NCBI RefSeq assembly: GCF_016865255.1
Contig: NZ_CP033381.1
Location: 3,472,001 to 3,536,000, forward strand
Source of the DNA: Methylomonas sp. LW13
Lineage (GTDB): Bacteria; Pseudomonadota; Gammaproteobacteria; Methylococcales; Methylomonadaceae
Length of the DNA: 64,000 nucleotides
Reading direction: 5' to 3'
Shown here: positions 18,269 through 26,855 of the stretch, one piece after another
Numbering within the stretch: the first letter of the stretch is position 1
How the letters are laid out: each line of letters opens with the position of its first letter
Position numbers and translations under genes: made by a program
The notes under the pieces: model-generated
What the model saw: the letters and a program-made list of their open reading frames with translations, nothing else
Databases searched by the model: none
What the model was told of the DNA's origin: nothing

Positions 18269-19627
18269 ATGAAACCCGGACTCATGCCATTGGCTTTATC
18301 GCTGGTTAGCGCAGCAGGGATCGCGCAAGCGTCCGAGCCGGGTTTTAACAGCAACCGCTGGCAGGAAAATTACCAATACCTTGCCAAGCAAACTCGGCGA
18401 AGCAGCTATGAATCGCTCAAATACCTGCCGCTGACCGCCGACCGCGAGGACGTGTATTTATCCTTGGGCGGAAATTTTCGGGAACGTTTCAATAGCTACG
18501 ACAACGATTTGTTCGGACTGAAAACACGCGCCGACGGCCAGCAATTTTTGCATCGCTTTTTGCTGCACGCCGATCTGCATGTCACCGAACACTTGAGGGC
18601 CTTTGTGCAATTGGCCAGCTATCTGTCTAATAACCTAGGTCTGCAGAAAGGGCCTTTGGATAACGATAGCGCTGATTTGCAGCAGGGTTTTATCGACTTG
18701 CATTTTCAAGCCGTGACCGCTCGAGTGGGGAGGCAAGAGTTTGCGCTGGGTTCGTCCCGTTTGATCAGCGTACGTGAAGGCCAAAATGCGCGGCGAGCTT
18801 TCGATGGCGTGCGACTCTCGCTAAAGAACGACAGTCTGGACCTGGATGCGTTCGGCTTTGAAGAAGTGGCGATAACACCGGCGACTTTCGACGACCAGGG
18901 AAATACCCAAGAAAAACTCTGGGGGCTGAACAGCAAATGGTCGTTCAAGCCGACCGATGTCGAGATCTATTACATAGGCCTGCAGCGCAAAGACGCCCAT
19001 TATCAAAACACCGTCGCCGACGAATCCCGCCATTCGTTCGGCAGCCGGGTGTTCGGCAAGCGGTTCGGCTGGGATTGGAATTTTGAAGGCATTTATCAAC
19101 TCGGCAGCTTCGGACCGTTGACTATCAATGCCTGGACAGCGGCATCCAACACCGGCTATACCTTTGCCACCCCAAGTTGGCGACCGCGCTTGGGTTTAAG
19201 CGCCAATATTGCCAGTGGCGACAGGAATGCAAAAGACCGGCAGCTGAATACCTTTAATCCCTTATACCCCAATCTGTCGTATTTTGAGGAAGCGGCGATA
19301 CTGGCGCCGCAGAACTTTTTTAATCTGATGCCGAATCTCTCCTTGCAGCCGTTGCCGGGCATCCGGCTGTCCGTTGATTGGAACTTTTACTGGCGATTAT
19401 CAAAAAACGATGCGGTATATACGCGAGGACTCAACCCATTGAAGCAGACGCTAGGGACTAACGGTCGATTTGTCACCCAAGCCCTTTCCACCAATATAGA
19501 GTGGGAAATCGATAAGCATTTTTCGCTTGGTTTTAGTTACAGCCATTTTTTTGCGGAACAGGTGATTACCGAAGCGGGAGGAGGGGATACCGACTACGTC
19601 CGTACCCAATTCAACGCGGTATTCTAA
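18269..19627 (+). CDS. Alginate-export-family outer membrane channel
   Basis: 452 residues with a signal peptide (MKPGLMPLALSLVSAAGIAQA) and alternating beta strands to a C-terminal aromatic residue (NAVF), the form of an outer-membrane barrel. VYLSLGGNFRERFNSY and ARVGRQEFALGSSRLIS match the alginate-export (AlgE-like) domain, which is also used by porins for diverse organic substrates. Start at the ATG at 18269, with AGAGGA upstream, instead of the longer frame from 18191 that overlaps the amidohydrolase. Here it probably admits the amidohydrolase substrate. No alginate biosynthesis genes are present. Confidence 0.87.
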   Translation: MKPGLMPLALSLVSAAGIAQASEPGFNSNRWQENYQYLAKQTRRSSYESLKYLPLTADREDVYLSLGGNFRERFNSYDNDLFGLKTRADGQQFLHRFLLHADLHVTEHLRAFVQLASYLSNNLGLQKGPLDNDSADLQQGFIDLHFQAVTARVGRQEFALGSSRLISVREGQNARRAFDGVRLSLKNDSLDLDAFGFEEVAITPATFDDQGNTQEKLWGLNSKWSFKPTDVEIYYIGLQRKDAHYQNTVADESRHSFGSRVFGKRFGWDWNFEGIYQLGSFGPLTINAWTAASNTGYTFATPSWRPRLGLSANIASGDRNAKDRQLNTFNPLYPNLSYFEEAAILAPQNFFNLMPNLSLQPLPGIRLSVDWNFYWRLSKNDAVYTRGLNPLKQTLGTNGRFVTQALSTNIEWEIDKHFSLGFSYSHFFAEQVITEAGGGDTDYVRTQFNAVF

Positions 19628-19720
19628 AAACGGGTTCCGTTGCAGTTGGTTGATGCAATTGCCGGCGAGTTTGTCCCATAATCGGGGAAATTTCTCCGGC
19701 TTTTACGACTAAGTTAATTT

Positions 19721-21142
19721 ATGGCTATGGATTCATCCGCCTTGCTGTCCCAACCTTTCCTATTCTTTGAAACGCCAATATTTACGCTGGGTACGCAATC
19801 GGTCAATGTCATTTGGTTGGCTAAATTCACGCTGTGTCTAGGGTTGATGCTGTTGGTCGTCCGCTGGATACGCCATATCCTGAATACGCGCTTGTTGGTC
19901 GGCCTGGTTGTCAACGAGGGCGATCGCAAACTGATCGCCAATCTCGCAGGCTTTACGCTGTTGGCGGTTGGTATCGTAGCGATCATGCAAGTCATGGGCA
20001 TCAAATTCGAGACGCTGGCGCTCATTTTCGGCGGCCTGGGAGTCGCGGTCGGCTTTGGCTTGCAAGACATCACTAAGAACATCGCCAGCGGCATTACCCT
20101 GATGAGCGAACGCAAACTAAAAGTGGGCGATCTTATTTATTTTGCCGGTGGCGAAGGACGCATCAGGGATATTTTTCTGCGCTCGACCGTGATTACATCG
20201 TTCCGAGGTTCGGAACTGATCATTCCCAATGTTCAGCTCACCAACAATATCGTGGAAAAATGGGGGTATCAAGCCAAGCGTGGGCGGGTTGAAATTCCGC
20301 TTGTGGTCGAACAGCACAGCAATCTGGTATTGGTGACCGAGTTGTTATTGAAAGCCGCCAGCCAGGAACCCAACGTATTAAGCGATCCGGCACCTAAAGC
20401 CTTGCTTCAAGGGTTTGGCGATATCGGGTTGAATTTCGAACTTTGGGTTTGGACCGATCATGTCGATCAACGAAGCCTGATCAGAAGCGCTTTAAACTTT
20501 CGGATTGAATACTTATTTCGACTGCATGCCATTAAAATTCCCTATCATCCGACGAATAACCGGAACCTTTACCCGGCCATGGAGGCGGCCGCCAACCCGA
20601 TCAACGGTTCGCCGGAAGCGGCAAGCATGCCGTCCATACACAATGCTCTCATTGAACTGCCTTATTTTCAGTATTTCGATGAACTGGAAATACGCGAACT
20701 GATAGAAAAGGGCTCGCCGCGTTATTTCAATCCTGGCGACATTTTGGTTAAACAGGACGAATACTTTCCATTTTTCTGCGTCATGCTCAAAGGCGAGGTC
20801 GATGCGATATTCGAGAACGAGAAAGTCAGTCAACGCCTGTTTAGCCTGGAACATCGCGATTTTTTCGGCGAGCTGCCCTTGCTTTTGAAGATTCCCTATC
20901 CGACATCGATGCGCGCCGTCGGCGAAGTTGTTTTGTTTACAATACCCGAGGATTGCTTTGCGGACCTGTTAAGCCGTTATCCGCAAATCAAGGCCGCCGT
21001 AAGCGAAGAAATGCTGAAGCGGCAGGAATACATTCGACTCTGTCAATCGTCGTTGAAAAAAATGGGTTTGCTCCCCGAAGAATTCGACAATAATCCGGTC
21101 ACATGGCTAAAAAGCCGGCTAATGAAGCTGTGGGGAAATTGA
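19721..21142 (+). CDS. MscS-like channel with C-terminal cyclic-nucleotide-binding domain
   Basis: 473 residues. Two or three N-terminal helices lead into the pore-lining TM3 region (GGLGVAVGFGLQDITKN, then IASGITLMSERKLKVGDLI), which is the MscS consensus, and the beta-domain follows (VITSFRGSELIIPNVQL). After a linker at about residue 310 comes a cNMP-binding fold: PRYFNPGDILVKQDEYFPFF, FFGELPLLLKIPYPTSMRAV (phosphate-binding cassette with FGE and R), then helices. These are bCNG-type channels, proposed to be gated by cAMP or related nucleotides instead of tension. Stand-alone gene; inner membrane. Confidence 0.92.
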   Translation: MAMDSSALLSQPFLFFETPIFTLGTQSVNVIWLAKFTLCLGLMLLVVRWIRHILNTRLLVGLVVNEGDRKLIANLAGFTLLAVGIVAIMQVMGIKFETLALIFGGLGVAVGFGLQDITKNIASGITLMSERKLKVGDLIYFAGGEGRIRDIFLRSTVITSFRGSELIIPNVQLTNNIVEKWGYQAKRGRVEIPLVVEQHSNLVLVTELLLKAASQEPNVLSDPAPKALLQGFGDIGLNFELWVWTDHVDQRSLIRSALNFRIEYLFRLHAIKIPYHPTNNRNLYPAMEAAANPINGSPEAASMPSIHNALIELPYFQYFDELEIRELIEKGSPRYFNPGDILVKQDEYFPFFCVMLKGEVDAIFENEKVSQRLFSLEHRDFFGELPLLLKIPYPTSMRAVGEVVLFTIPEDCFADLLSRYPQIKAAVSEEMLKRQEYIRLCQSSLKKMGLLPEEFDNNPVTWLKSRLMKLWGN

Positions 21143-21199
21143 TCTTCTCCATTTTTGCAGACAAGCCGTAATCTCGGTTGTTGCTGAGGCTCGGATCAT

Positions 21200-21826
21200 G
21201 CAATATGCCTTATCCCTCGCGCCGGATAGAAGAAGCGTTTTTTCAAGTCCGGGCCGATGCGGTTTTCGCCGAGCGCTTAGCGCGTAAAAGTGAAAGCGAT
21301 GCCGCGATTACCTTATTGCTCCGCCACGTAGCCGAAAGTGTGAAAAGGATCGGAGTCTCCCATGCTATGCGCGTCTCCTGGGGGCAAAATGCACGCCGAC
21401 TCGACCCGCACCCCATACCGAAACACGGCATCGGTCACTTCCACTAGTCAGCGGGGCAATTTTCTATTGGGTCTCCATAGGCATCGTTTCTTTTATTGGT
21501 GTTGTCCGGTAAAAACTTGTCTAACAGATGGCCATTGGCGCCGTGAATTTCCACGCCGTCAAAACCGGCACGTTTGGCGTTTTCCGCGCCCTTACGGTAA
21601 GTCTCGACGATACCTGGAATTTGCCATTGAGATAATCCGGATGCGAAACCCGGCCTACGCGCCAAAGCTGTAGAAAAATTCGGCCGCCGACGCCGTGAAC
21701 GGCTTGGGTGACCTTGGTCCAGCCGTCGATTTGTTCTTCCGACCAAATGCCGGGTGTGTCGGGATAGTCCAAGCCTTGCGCGGAGACGCTGGTGGCCTCG
21801 CTTATCATCAGTCCGGTTTTCACTAA
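21200..21826 (-). pseudogene. Remnant of an Old Yellow Enzyme/NemA-type alkene reductase
   Basis: Pieces of one protein appear in order but in different frames on the minus strand: KTGLMISEATSVSAQGLDYP with GGRIFLQLWRVGRVSHPDYL (21640-21823); then ENAKRAGFDGVEIHGANGHL and FLPDNTNKRNDAYGDPIEN (21450-21600); then GDAHSMGDSDPFHTFGYVAE and RGIAFTFTR (21280-21390); then GENRIGPDLKKRF (from about 21260 downward). These are the FMN-enzyme blocks of NemA-like reductases, with internal deletions, frameshifts and an in-frame TAA. The N-terminus is missing. It cannot make a functional enzyme. Confidence 0.85.
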
Positions 21827-21970
21827 ATTATGTCACCCGACACTTGGCAATAATCTTAGCACCAATCATCAATGGTTTAAGGAAAACCGCACTGACTCGG
21901 GTATCGTTAAAAATAAGACGCCTCTATAATCCGCTCCGGCATCCACCGCCCAACCAGCACCAGCAGCCCT

Positions 21971-23518
21971 TCACTGGCTTGATTGCTCACGGCGATTCAG
22001 CATCAGGTGGGCAAGACGATTGCCGGCTTCAATCAAGGGATGGATCACAAAATTGGCGCCCGCTTTTGATAATTGCTGTTCTTCCACACCGTGATAACAA
22101 ATACTGCTGATTTGCCCCGTGAAACCGCGCTTCCTAAGCTGAGCCACCGCGGTCAAACGCACCTCGAATGCCGGCACCGTCAGGATAATGCCTTTAACCT
22201 TATGCAAGGGTAAACCGCTCCATAACTCGGTGTCCTCGGCGTCGCCGTAGAGCACGCGGCGGCCGGCGGCAAGATGATATTCCAACACGGTAGGGTCGGC
22301 ATCCAAGCCAACCACCCTTTGCTCTTGCTGGCACAGGGTTTTATAGACCACGCCACCGGTTCGGCCCATGCCTATCACCAGCCATTCGGCGGCGCCGAAC
22401 GAATCCGGCAGGCGGTCCGGGTGGTCGGACTTTCTTTCAAACCTCACCAGCAGTGGCTCTACCCAGGAAAACAAGCGATGGGAATAACGGTTTAACGGTG
22501 CGGCAATGGCCAGCGAACCGGCCACCGCCAAACTGATGATAGCGTTCCATTCCGCTGGCAACAGTTGAGCTTTGACGACGGCGCTGGTGGTAATCAGCGA
22601 AAATTCGCTGTACGTCGTCAAGGCCAAGGACGATACGAAAGCAGTACGCGCCCGGAGTCCGGCGACCACAAATAGGCCAAAGAACAGCGCACATTGCAAA
22701 GGCAACAACGCCAGCAATTGCAAAGCGTCCATAATCTGCGCCCGGTTCGGTAAGTCACTGACACCAATCTGCAAGAAGAACGCCACCAAAAACAGCTCTT
22801 TCAAACCCCAGAGTCTGTCGCTTAACTCCTTGATCCTGGGATGATTAGCCAACATCACGCCGGTCAACAAAGCACCAATATCCGCGGCAATACCGACGCT
22901 TTCCGCGGCGACGCCGCCGGCCAGCGCCAGGGTTACCCCCAACAGCAATTTCAGTTCCGAAGATCGGCTGACCGACAATACCCGATGCGCTATCGGCCGT
23001 AACAGCGGCACCAGTAACAAAGCCAATGCCCAAGGCGTAGGCTGTCTGCCTTCCGCCAGCGCCAGCAAACCGATTGCCACGATGTCCTGCAAAATCAGGA
23101 TACTCATGACATCCCGACCATGCAGCGACGACAATTCGCCGTTATCTTCCAGCACCTTGATCGCCAACACGGTGCTGGAAAACGCCAAACTGAGCCCCAG
23201 CACCAAGCCGCCGGTGACTCGCTGCTCTAGCCACAGAAACACCAGCGCGGAAATCAATGCCATCAACATTAAATGCAAGCCACCGACGCTAAGCACTTCG
23301 CGACGAATCAGCGAACTGGGCTTGAGTTTTAAACCGACCGAAAACAACAATAATTCAATACCAATCTCCGCCAAATGGTGAAGATCCGGCAATACCGCAA
23401 TGCCCAGGGCATGCAATACGTAACCAGCGACCAAATAACCAACCAGCGGCGGAAAAGACAGGCGGCTGGCTACCAAACCAGCGATATATGCCGTACTAAT
23501 CCAAGTTAATTCCATCAT
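21971..23518 (-). CDS. CPA2-family cation:proton antiporter (KefB/YbaL-like)
   Basis: 515 residues: about twelve hydrophobic helices of the Na+/H+ exchanger fold (LSFPPLVGYLVAGYVLHALG, GLVLGLSLAFSSTVLAIKVL) followed by a cytoplasmic RCK/TrkA-N Rossmann domain at about residue 400 (LVIGMGRTGGVVYKTLCQQ, then VVGLDADP, and GDAEDTELWSGLP). Such proteins exchange K+ or Na+ for H+, often under nucleotide control. Start at the MMELTWIS pair (23518). Divergent from the aminotransferase gene with a 257-base gap. It is near, but not part of, the kdp potassium operon. The OYE remnant lies just beyond its 3' end. Confidence 0.9.
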   Translation of the reverse strand: MMELTWISTAYIAGLVASRLSFPPLVGYLVAGYVLHALGIAVLPDLHHLAEIGIELLLFSVGLKLKPSSLIRREVLSVGGLHLMLMALISALVFLWLEQRVTGGLVLGLSLAFSSTVLAIKVLEDNGELSSLHGRDVMSILILQDIVAIGLLALAEGRQPTPWALALLLVPLLRPIAHRVLSVSRSSELKLLLGVTLALAGGVAAESVGIAADIGALLTGVMLANHPRIKELSDRLWGLKELFLVAFFLQIGVSDLPNRAQIMDALQLLALLPLQCALFFGLFVVAGLRARTAFVSSLALTTYSEFSLITTSAVVKAQLLPAEWNAIISLAVAGSLAIAAPLNRYSHRLFSWVEPLLVRFERKSDHPDRLPDSFGAAEWLVIGMGRTGGVVYKTLCQQEQRVVGLDADPTVLEYHLAAGRRVLYGDAEDTELWSGLPLHKVKGIILTVPAFEVRLTAVAQLRKRGFTGQISSICYHGVEEQQLSKAGANFVIHPLIEAGNRLAHLMLNRREQSSQ

Positions 23519-23775
23519 ATCTATCAACCAAAATAAAAACACCGTTTAATATATCGGGATCGTAACCTGTTTTAAAAGGTTACTGGCTAATTTTTAAACA
23601 GCTAGGCCACTTGCGCCTGGATTTTCCGGACGATCTAGGCCCAACTATTTTCGCGGAAATCCCAAATTTTAGCCGTCCGAGCAAGCCCATCATCTGTACA
23701 GAAGGTTGATAGGCCGAGTGTTTTACCGCATCATCCTTTATAGATTCACCCTCCGCCTTTTTACCGGTACGCACC

Positions 23776-24903
23776 ATGAAACACCCCGAATTTTCGTTAA
23801 CCGACGAGCTGATTTATCTCAACCACGCCGCCGTGGCCCCTTGGCCGAAGCGCACCAGTAAAGCGGTGATTCAATTTGCCGAACAAAACTGCCAGTTCGG
23901 CTCGCATTACTATCTGGATTGGTTGAAAAAAGAAAACGAAATCCGCCGCCAATTACAGGCCTTACTGAATGCGCCCTCGGCCAACGATATTGCCCTGGTG
24001 AAAAACACCTCGGAGGCCTTGTCCTTCGTGGCCTTTGGCTTACCCTGGCAAGCCGGCGACAACATCGTCTCCAGCAACGAAGAATTCCCGTCCAACCGCC
24101 TGCCCTGGCAAGCCTTGGCCGAGCGCGGCGTCGAGTTTAGAGAAGCCGATTTGCACAGTGCCGCAACCCCGGAAGATGCTCTGTTTGCGCGGGTGGATGG
24201 CAATACGCGCTTGCTGACCATCAGCTCCATTCAATTCGCCTCCGGCTTACGCATGGATCTGGAGCGCATCGGCGAGTTTTGCCGGCAACGCGGCATTTTG
24301 TTTTGCATCGACGCGATTCAAAGCCTGGGAGCGGTGCAGTTCGATGTGCAAGCCTATCACGCCGATTTCGTGATGGCCGACGGGCATAAATGGCTGTTCG
24401 GCCCGGAAGGCCTGGGGGTGTTTTATACCAACCCGGCCGCGCGCGACCGGCTCAAGCTCAGCCAATACGGCTGGCACATGATGAAAGACACGCATAATTA
24501 CGAAAACCTGCCATGGGAGATCCATCCCGGCGCCCGCCGTTTCGAATGTGGCAGCCCGAACATGTTAGGCATTCACGCCTTGTCCGCCAGTTTGTCTTTA
24601 TTACTGGAAACCGGCATGCCAAACGTCGAGTCGCTGGTTCTGGAACGCAGCGCCTACCTGCGCGAAGCCATCAGCACCAACGCCGAGCTGATTTTACTGT
24701 CGCAGCGGCACAGCCGTTTGCAGTCCGGCATCGTCAACTTCAAACACCGATCCATAGACAATGAGGTGCTTTATAAGCATTTGCAAAAAAATGGTGTGGT
24801 TTGTGCCCTACGCGGCGGCGGAATCCGCTTTTCCGCGCATTTTTACAATACATTGGCGGAATTGGATCGGGCGTTGGAACTGGCTACAGCCGTTACCGAA
24901 TAG
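23776..24903 (+). CDS. Class V aminotransferase (PLP enzyme)
   Basis: 375 residues with the fold-type I pattern of class V enzymes: YLNHAAVAPWP at the N-terminus, VKNTSEALSFVAFGLPWQ (phosphate/cofactor region), DAIQSLGAVQFDV (Asp-Gln contacts) and ADGHKWLFGPEGLGV with the Schiff-base Lys. Relatives act as cysteine desulfurases, isopenicillin-N-epimerase-like enzymes or aminotransferases; the specific reaction cannot be assigned. The active-site Cys loop expected of a cysteine desulfurase is not evident. Stand-alone gene, cytoplasmic. Confidence 0.9.
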   Translation: MKHPEFSLTDELIYLNHAAVAPWPKRTSKAVIQFAEQNCQFGSHYYLDWLKKENEIRRQLQALLNAPSANDIALVKNTSEALSFVAFGLPWQAGDNIVSSNEEFPSNRLPWQALAERGVEFREADLHSAATPEDALFARVDGNTRLLTISSIQFASGLRMDLERIGEFCRQRGILFCIDAIQSLGAVQFDVQAYHADFVMADGHKWLFGPEGLGVFYTNPAARDRLKLSQYGWHMMKDTHNYENLPWEIHPGARRFECGSPNMLGIHALSASLSLLLETGMPNVESLVLERSAYLREAISTNAELILLSQRHSRLQSGIVNFKHRSIDNEVLYKHLQKNGVVCALRGGGIRFSAHFYNTLAELDRALELATAVTE

Positions 24904-24935
24904 GCATTTGCAGCGACGATTTTATTGATAGCCAT
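24843..24935 (-). CDS. Possible 30-residue peptide or 5' remnant, antisense to the aminotransferase end
   Basis: An ATG at 24933-24935 preceded by a near-perfect AAGGAGG ribosome site opens a 30-codon frame (MAINKIVAANAYSVTAVASS...) that ends inside the 3' end of the aminotransferase gene. The start signal is stronger than chance would give, but the peptide matches nothing I know. It may be the leftover 5' end of a deleted gene. Confidence 0.3.
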   Translation of the reverse strand: MAINKIVAANAYSVTAVASSNARSNSANVL

Positions 24936-25009
24936 TGCTCCTCCTTAAGCAGGTTAGCATGCGTAAATTGCACTCTCTATGCTAAACGCACCTATGAAAA
25001 CAGTTACGC

Positions 25010-26410
25010 TCAGTCGATTTTTGGAAGTGCCGTAAGAGGAATTAGCCAAAGCTCTCCAGTAACAGGTTTTCGTGTGTGCCTGTATTCTTCAATTGTCGGT
25101 TGCGGCCCGCATCTATCTGCAATTACAAGATGGGTTTTTGTAGTGTATATCGCCTCAGGTTGAAACCGAGCGCATTGCCCTCCCGTTTTGGGTTGTATCA
25201 CCTGGACAAACCAGTCTAGCGTCCCATCATGCCGGTAACGGATTAACAATTTATTCCATTCTGTGGCTGTATTGACAACAAAAAAACCTTGACCCACTGC
25301 AGAGACTTTCCAGGCCCAGTGTTTGCCAGAACTAATTAGAGGATCAAGATTAATCAGCTTACGTTTCGACCAATCCACAATTCTTGATCCGTAAGCAGCA
25401 ACCCCTTGGTTACGTGCAATGTCAACCGTCGCGCGCCACTCTTCCGGACGAATTTCCCTATTAAATAAGAACCAACTTTCAGCCTCGCTCCAAGCGCCAT
25501 TTTCTGCAGTGACCTGAACCGGCGAAAGTGTCGTATTTAACGAGGAGATCGTTTCCGCAGCTATTTTCGCTTTTGCAGTCTCTGTATCAAAAGCATATTC
25601 AACCGCGTTGGAATCGAGCCGACTGTCAAAACGGAGCCGATCAACAAGGGTTGTAGCTGGCTTATTACAATCAGATAGGCGACGATCATTGTGAAAAGAT
25701 AGGCTATCCAAGGGCACCGCTGGACGCGACTGGATGGTAGTCAACGAAGCCAAATCAGCACCCGAGGTTTTATCAATTAACTTCCACTTGCCATACACTC
25801 TTAATTCTTCATTTGCCGGCGGAGACAGAAGCAGAGCGACTCGGGCCGCGGGTGAGTCGATGTGGCGACGCGCAATACACGTCTCTGGTAAAAATGGGGC
25901 TTCATCGATTAGCACCGTTTTACCAGATGGCGATTTTGGGCATGCGGGATCCCCGTCGGTAGCGAGCTCCAGCCTAACCCAAGGTGAAGCAGTGGCTTCC
26001 ATCAGTCGCTTGTTACTTTGTTCTTTTGTTATGCCTCCGTCAAATCCAATGAGTGCGGCTGAACTAGTTTCTACAAACAACAACTTTCGATCCCTAAAGA
26101 GCTGGATGAGTACATCCGGCTGCATAGCACCGCCTTCGTCGAGAAATCCATCGGTAACGATAACATCAGGTAGAGCCTGCAATTCACTTTTACACGTACC
26201 AATCCCTTGTGTTCTCCATCTGCCTGCCGCTTCCGGAACTATGTTCTGCTGGTAGTACGAATAAAACCATCCTCCAAATACCAAAACAATCGCAATGAGC
26301 CGAAACCTCCCTTTCAGAAATATGGCAGGTAGCAGAAATGAGCTTGCAAAAATAACAAAGAAAATTGCGGCAAGCGTGTAAGCCAAGTCGTTTAAATTGA
26401 ATGGCGGCAT
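25010..26410 (-). CDS. Hypothetical membrane-anchored protein
   Basis: 466 residues from the ATG at 26410 (ribosome site GGAAAAG). Two hydrophobic helices at the N-terminus (about 8-32 and 38-54) are followed by a large soluble domain, predicted periplasmic, with scattered Cys residues and no motif I recognise. The C-terminal third has a repeated beta appearance (WAWKVSAVGQGFFVVNTATE, LIRYRHDGTLDWFVQVI). Higher A+T and different codon use from kdp suggest recent acquisition. Stand-alone; the function is unknown. Confidence 0.65.
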   Translation of the reverse strand: MPPFNLNDLAYTLAAIFFVIFASSFLLPAIFLKGRFRLIAIVLVFGGWFYSYYQQNIVPEAAGRWRTQGIGTCKSELQALPDVIVTDGFLDEGGAMQPDVLIQLFRDRKLLFVETSSAALIGFDGGITKEQSNKRLMEATASPWVRLELATDGDPACPKSPSGKTVLIDEAPFLPETCIARRHIDSPAARVALLLSPPANEELRVYGKWKLIDKTSGADLASLTTIQSRPAVPLDSLSFHNDRRLSDCNKPATTLVDRLRFDSRLDSNAVEYAFDTETAKAKIAAETISSLNTTLSPVQVTAENGAWSEAESWFLFNREIRPEEWRATVDIARNQGVAAYGSRIVDWSKRKLINLDPLISSGKHWAWKVSAVGQGFFVVNTATEWNKLLIRYRHDGTLDWFVQVIQPKTGGQCARFQPEAIYTTKTHLVIADRCGPQPTIEEYRHTRKPVTGELWLIPLTALPKID

Positions 26411-26765
26411 ACTCTTTTCCAAATATTAGTTCGTAAGGTTTAAAGGGCCGAATAGACCCCAGGATTTACCTGAGCAAGTAGCCCAGGTGAAGCTTAGCGA
26501 AATCTGGAGTAATAGAAAGGACACGCCCTGATGATAACCCTGCCCCACAGTAACTTCAGTGCATACTGCGCAAACAACCATGTTTATCGACTCCAGATGA
26601 GCTTTACACTTTCTTAACATCCCACCCCGGAATTTTTACGACATTTTTACCCGCCAATCGGTAGATTGTGACTCAGGCGATCAGCGGCAAAACCGCCAAA
26701 ATTTTGGGCTGTTTGACGCATTCGCCCGTCTAAAAAATGCTTAAGCATATTTGCAGGAGGTCTAT
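26411..26765. other. Promoter region of the kdp operon
   Basis: A 355-base gap between the divergent hypothetical gene and kdpF. The distal half (26426-26620) could encode a short peptide but has no supporting features. The half near kdpF contains the T-rich direct repeats described separately and a strong ribosome site (GCAGGAGG) for kdpF. Confidence 0.5.
26632..26650 (+). promoter_or_regulatory. Candidate KdpE-binding direct repeat
   Basis: ATTTTTAC occurs twice with an 11-base period (26632-26639 and 26643-26650), one helical turn apart, about 115 bases before kdpF. OmpR-family regulators bind such tandem half-sites, and the E. coli KdpE site is likewise a T-rich repeat ending in TTTACA; a TTTACA also occurs at 26603-26608. 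The response regulator KdpE is encoded at the end of this operon. Confidence 0.4.
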
Positions 26766-26855
26766 ATGAGCGGGATTTATCTATTAAGCGGCGGCTTGGC
26801 GCTGCTGGTGTTTATTTATCTAGTGGTCGCGCTGTTTTATCCGGAGAAATTCTGA
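26766..26855 (+). CDS. kdpF: K+-transporting ATPase small subunit KdpF
   Basis: 29-residue single-helix membrane peptide: [20 protein letters not shown] followed by VALFYPEKF. The LLxGxLALxVFxYLxxALFxPExF pattern is that of KdpF, which stabilises the KdpABC complex. The AGGAGG ribosome site ends 5 bases before the ATG, and the stop overlaps the kdpA start (TGATG), showing translational coupling. It is easily missed because of its size. Confidence 0.93.
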   Translation: MSGIYLLSGGLALLVFIYLVVALFYPEKF

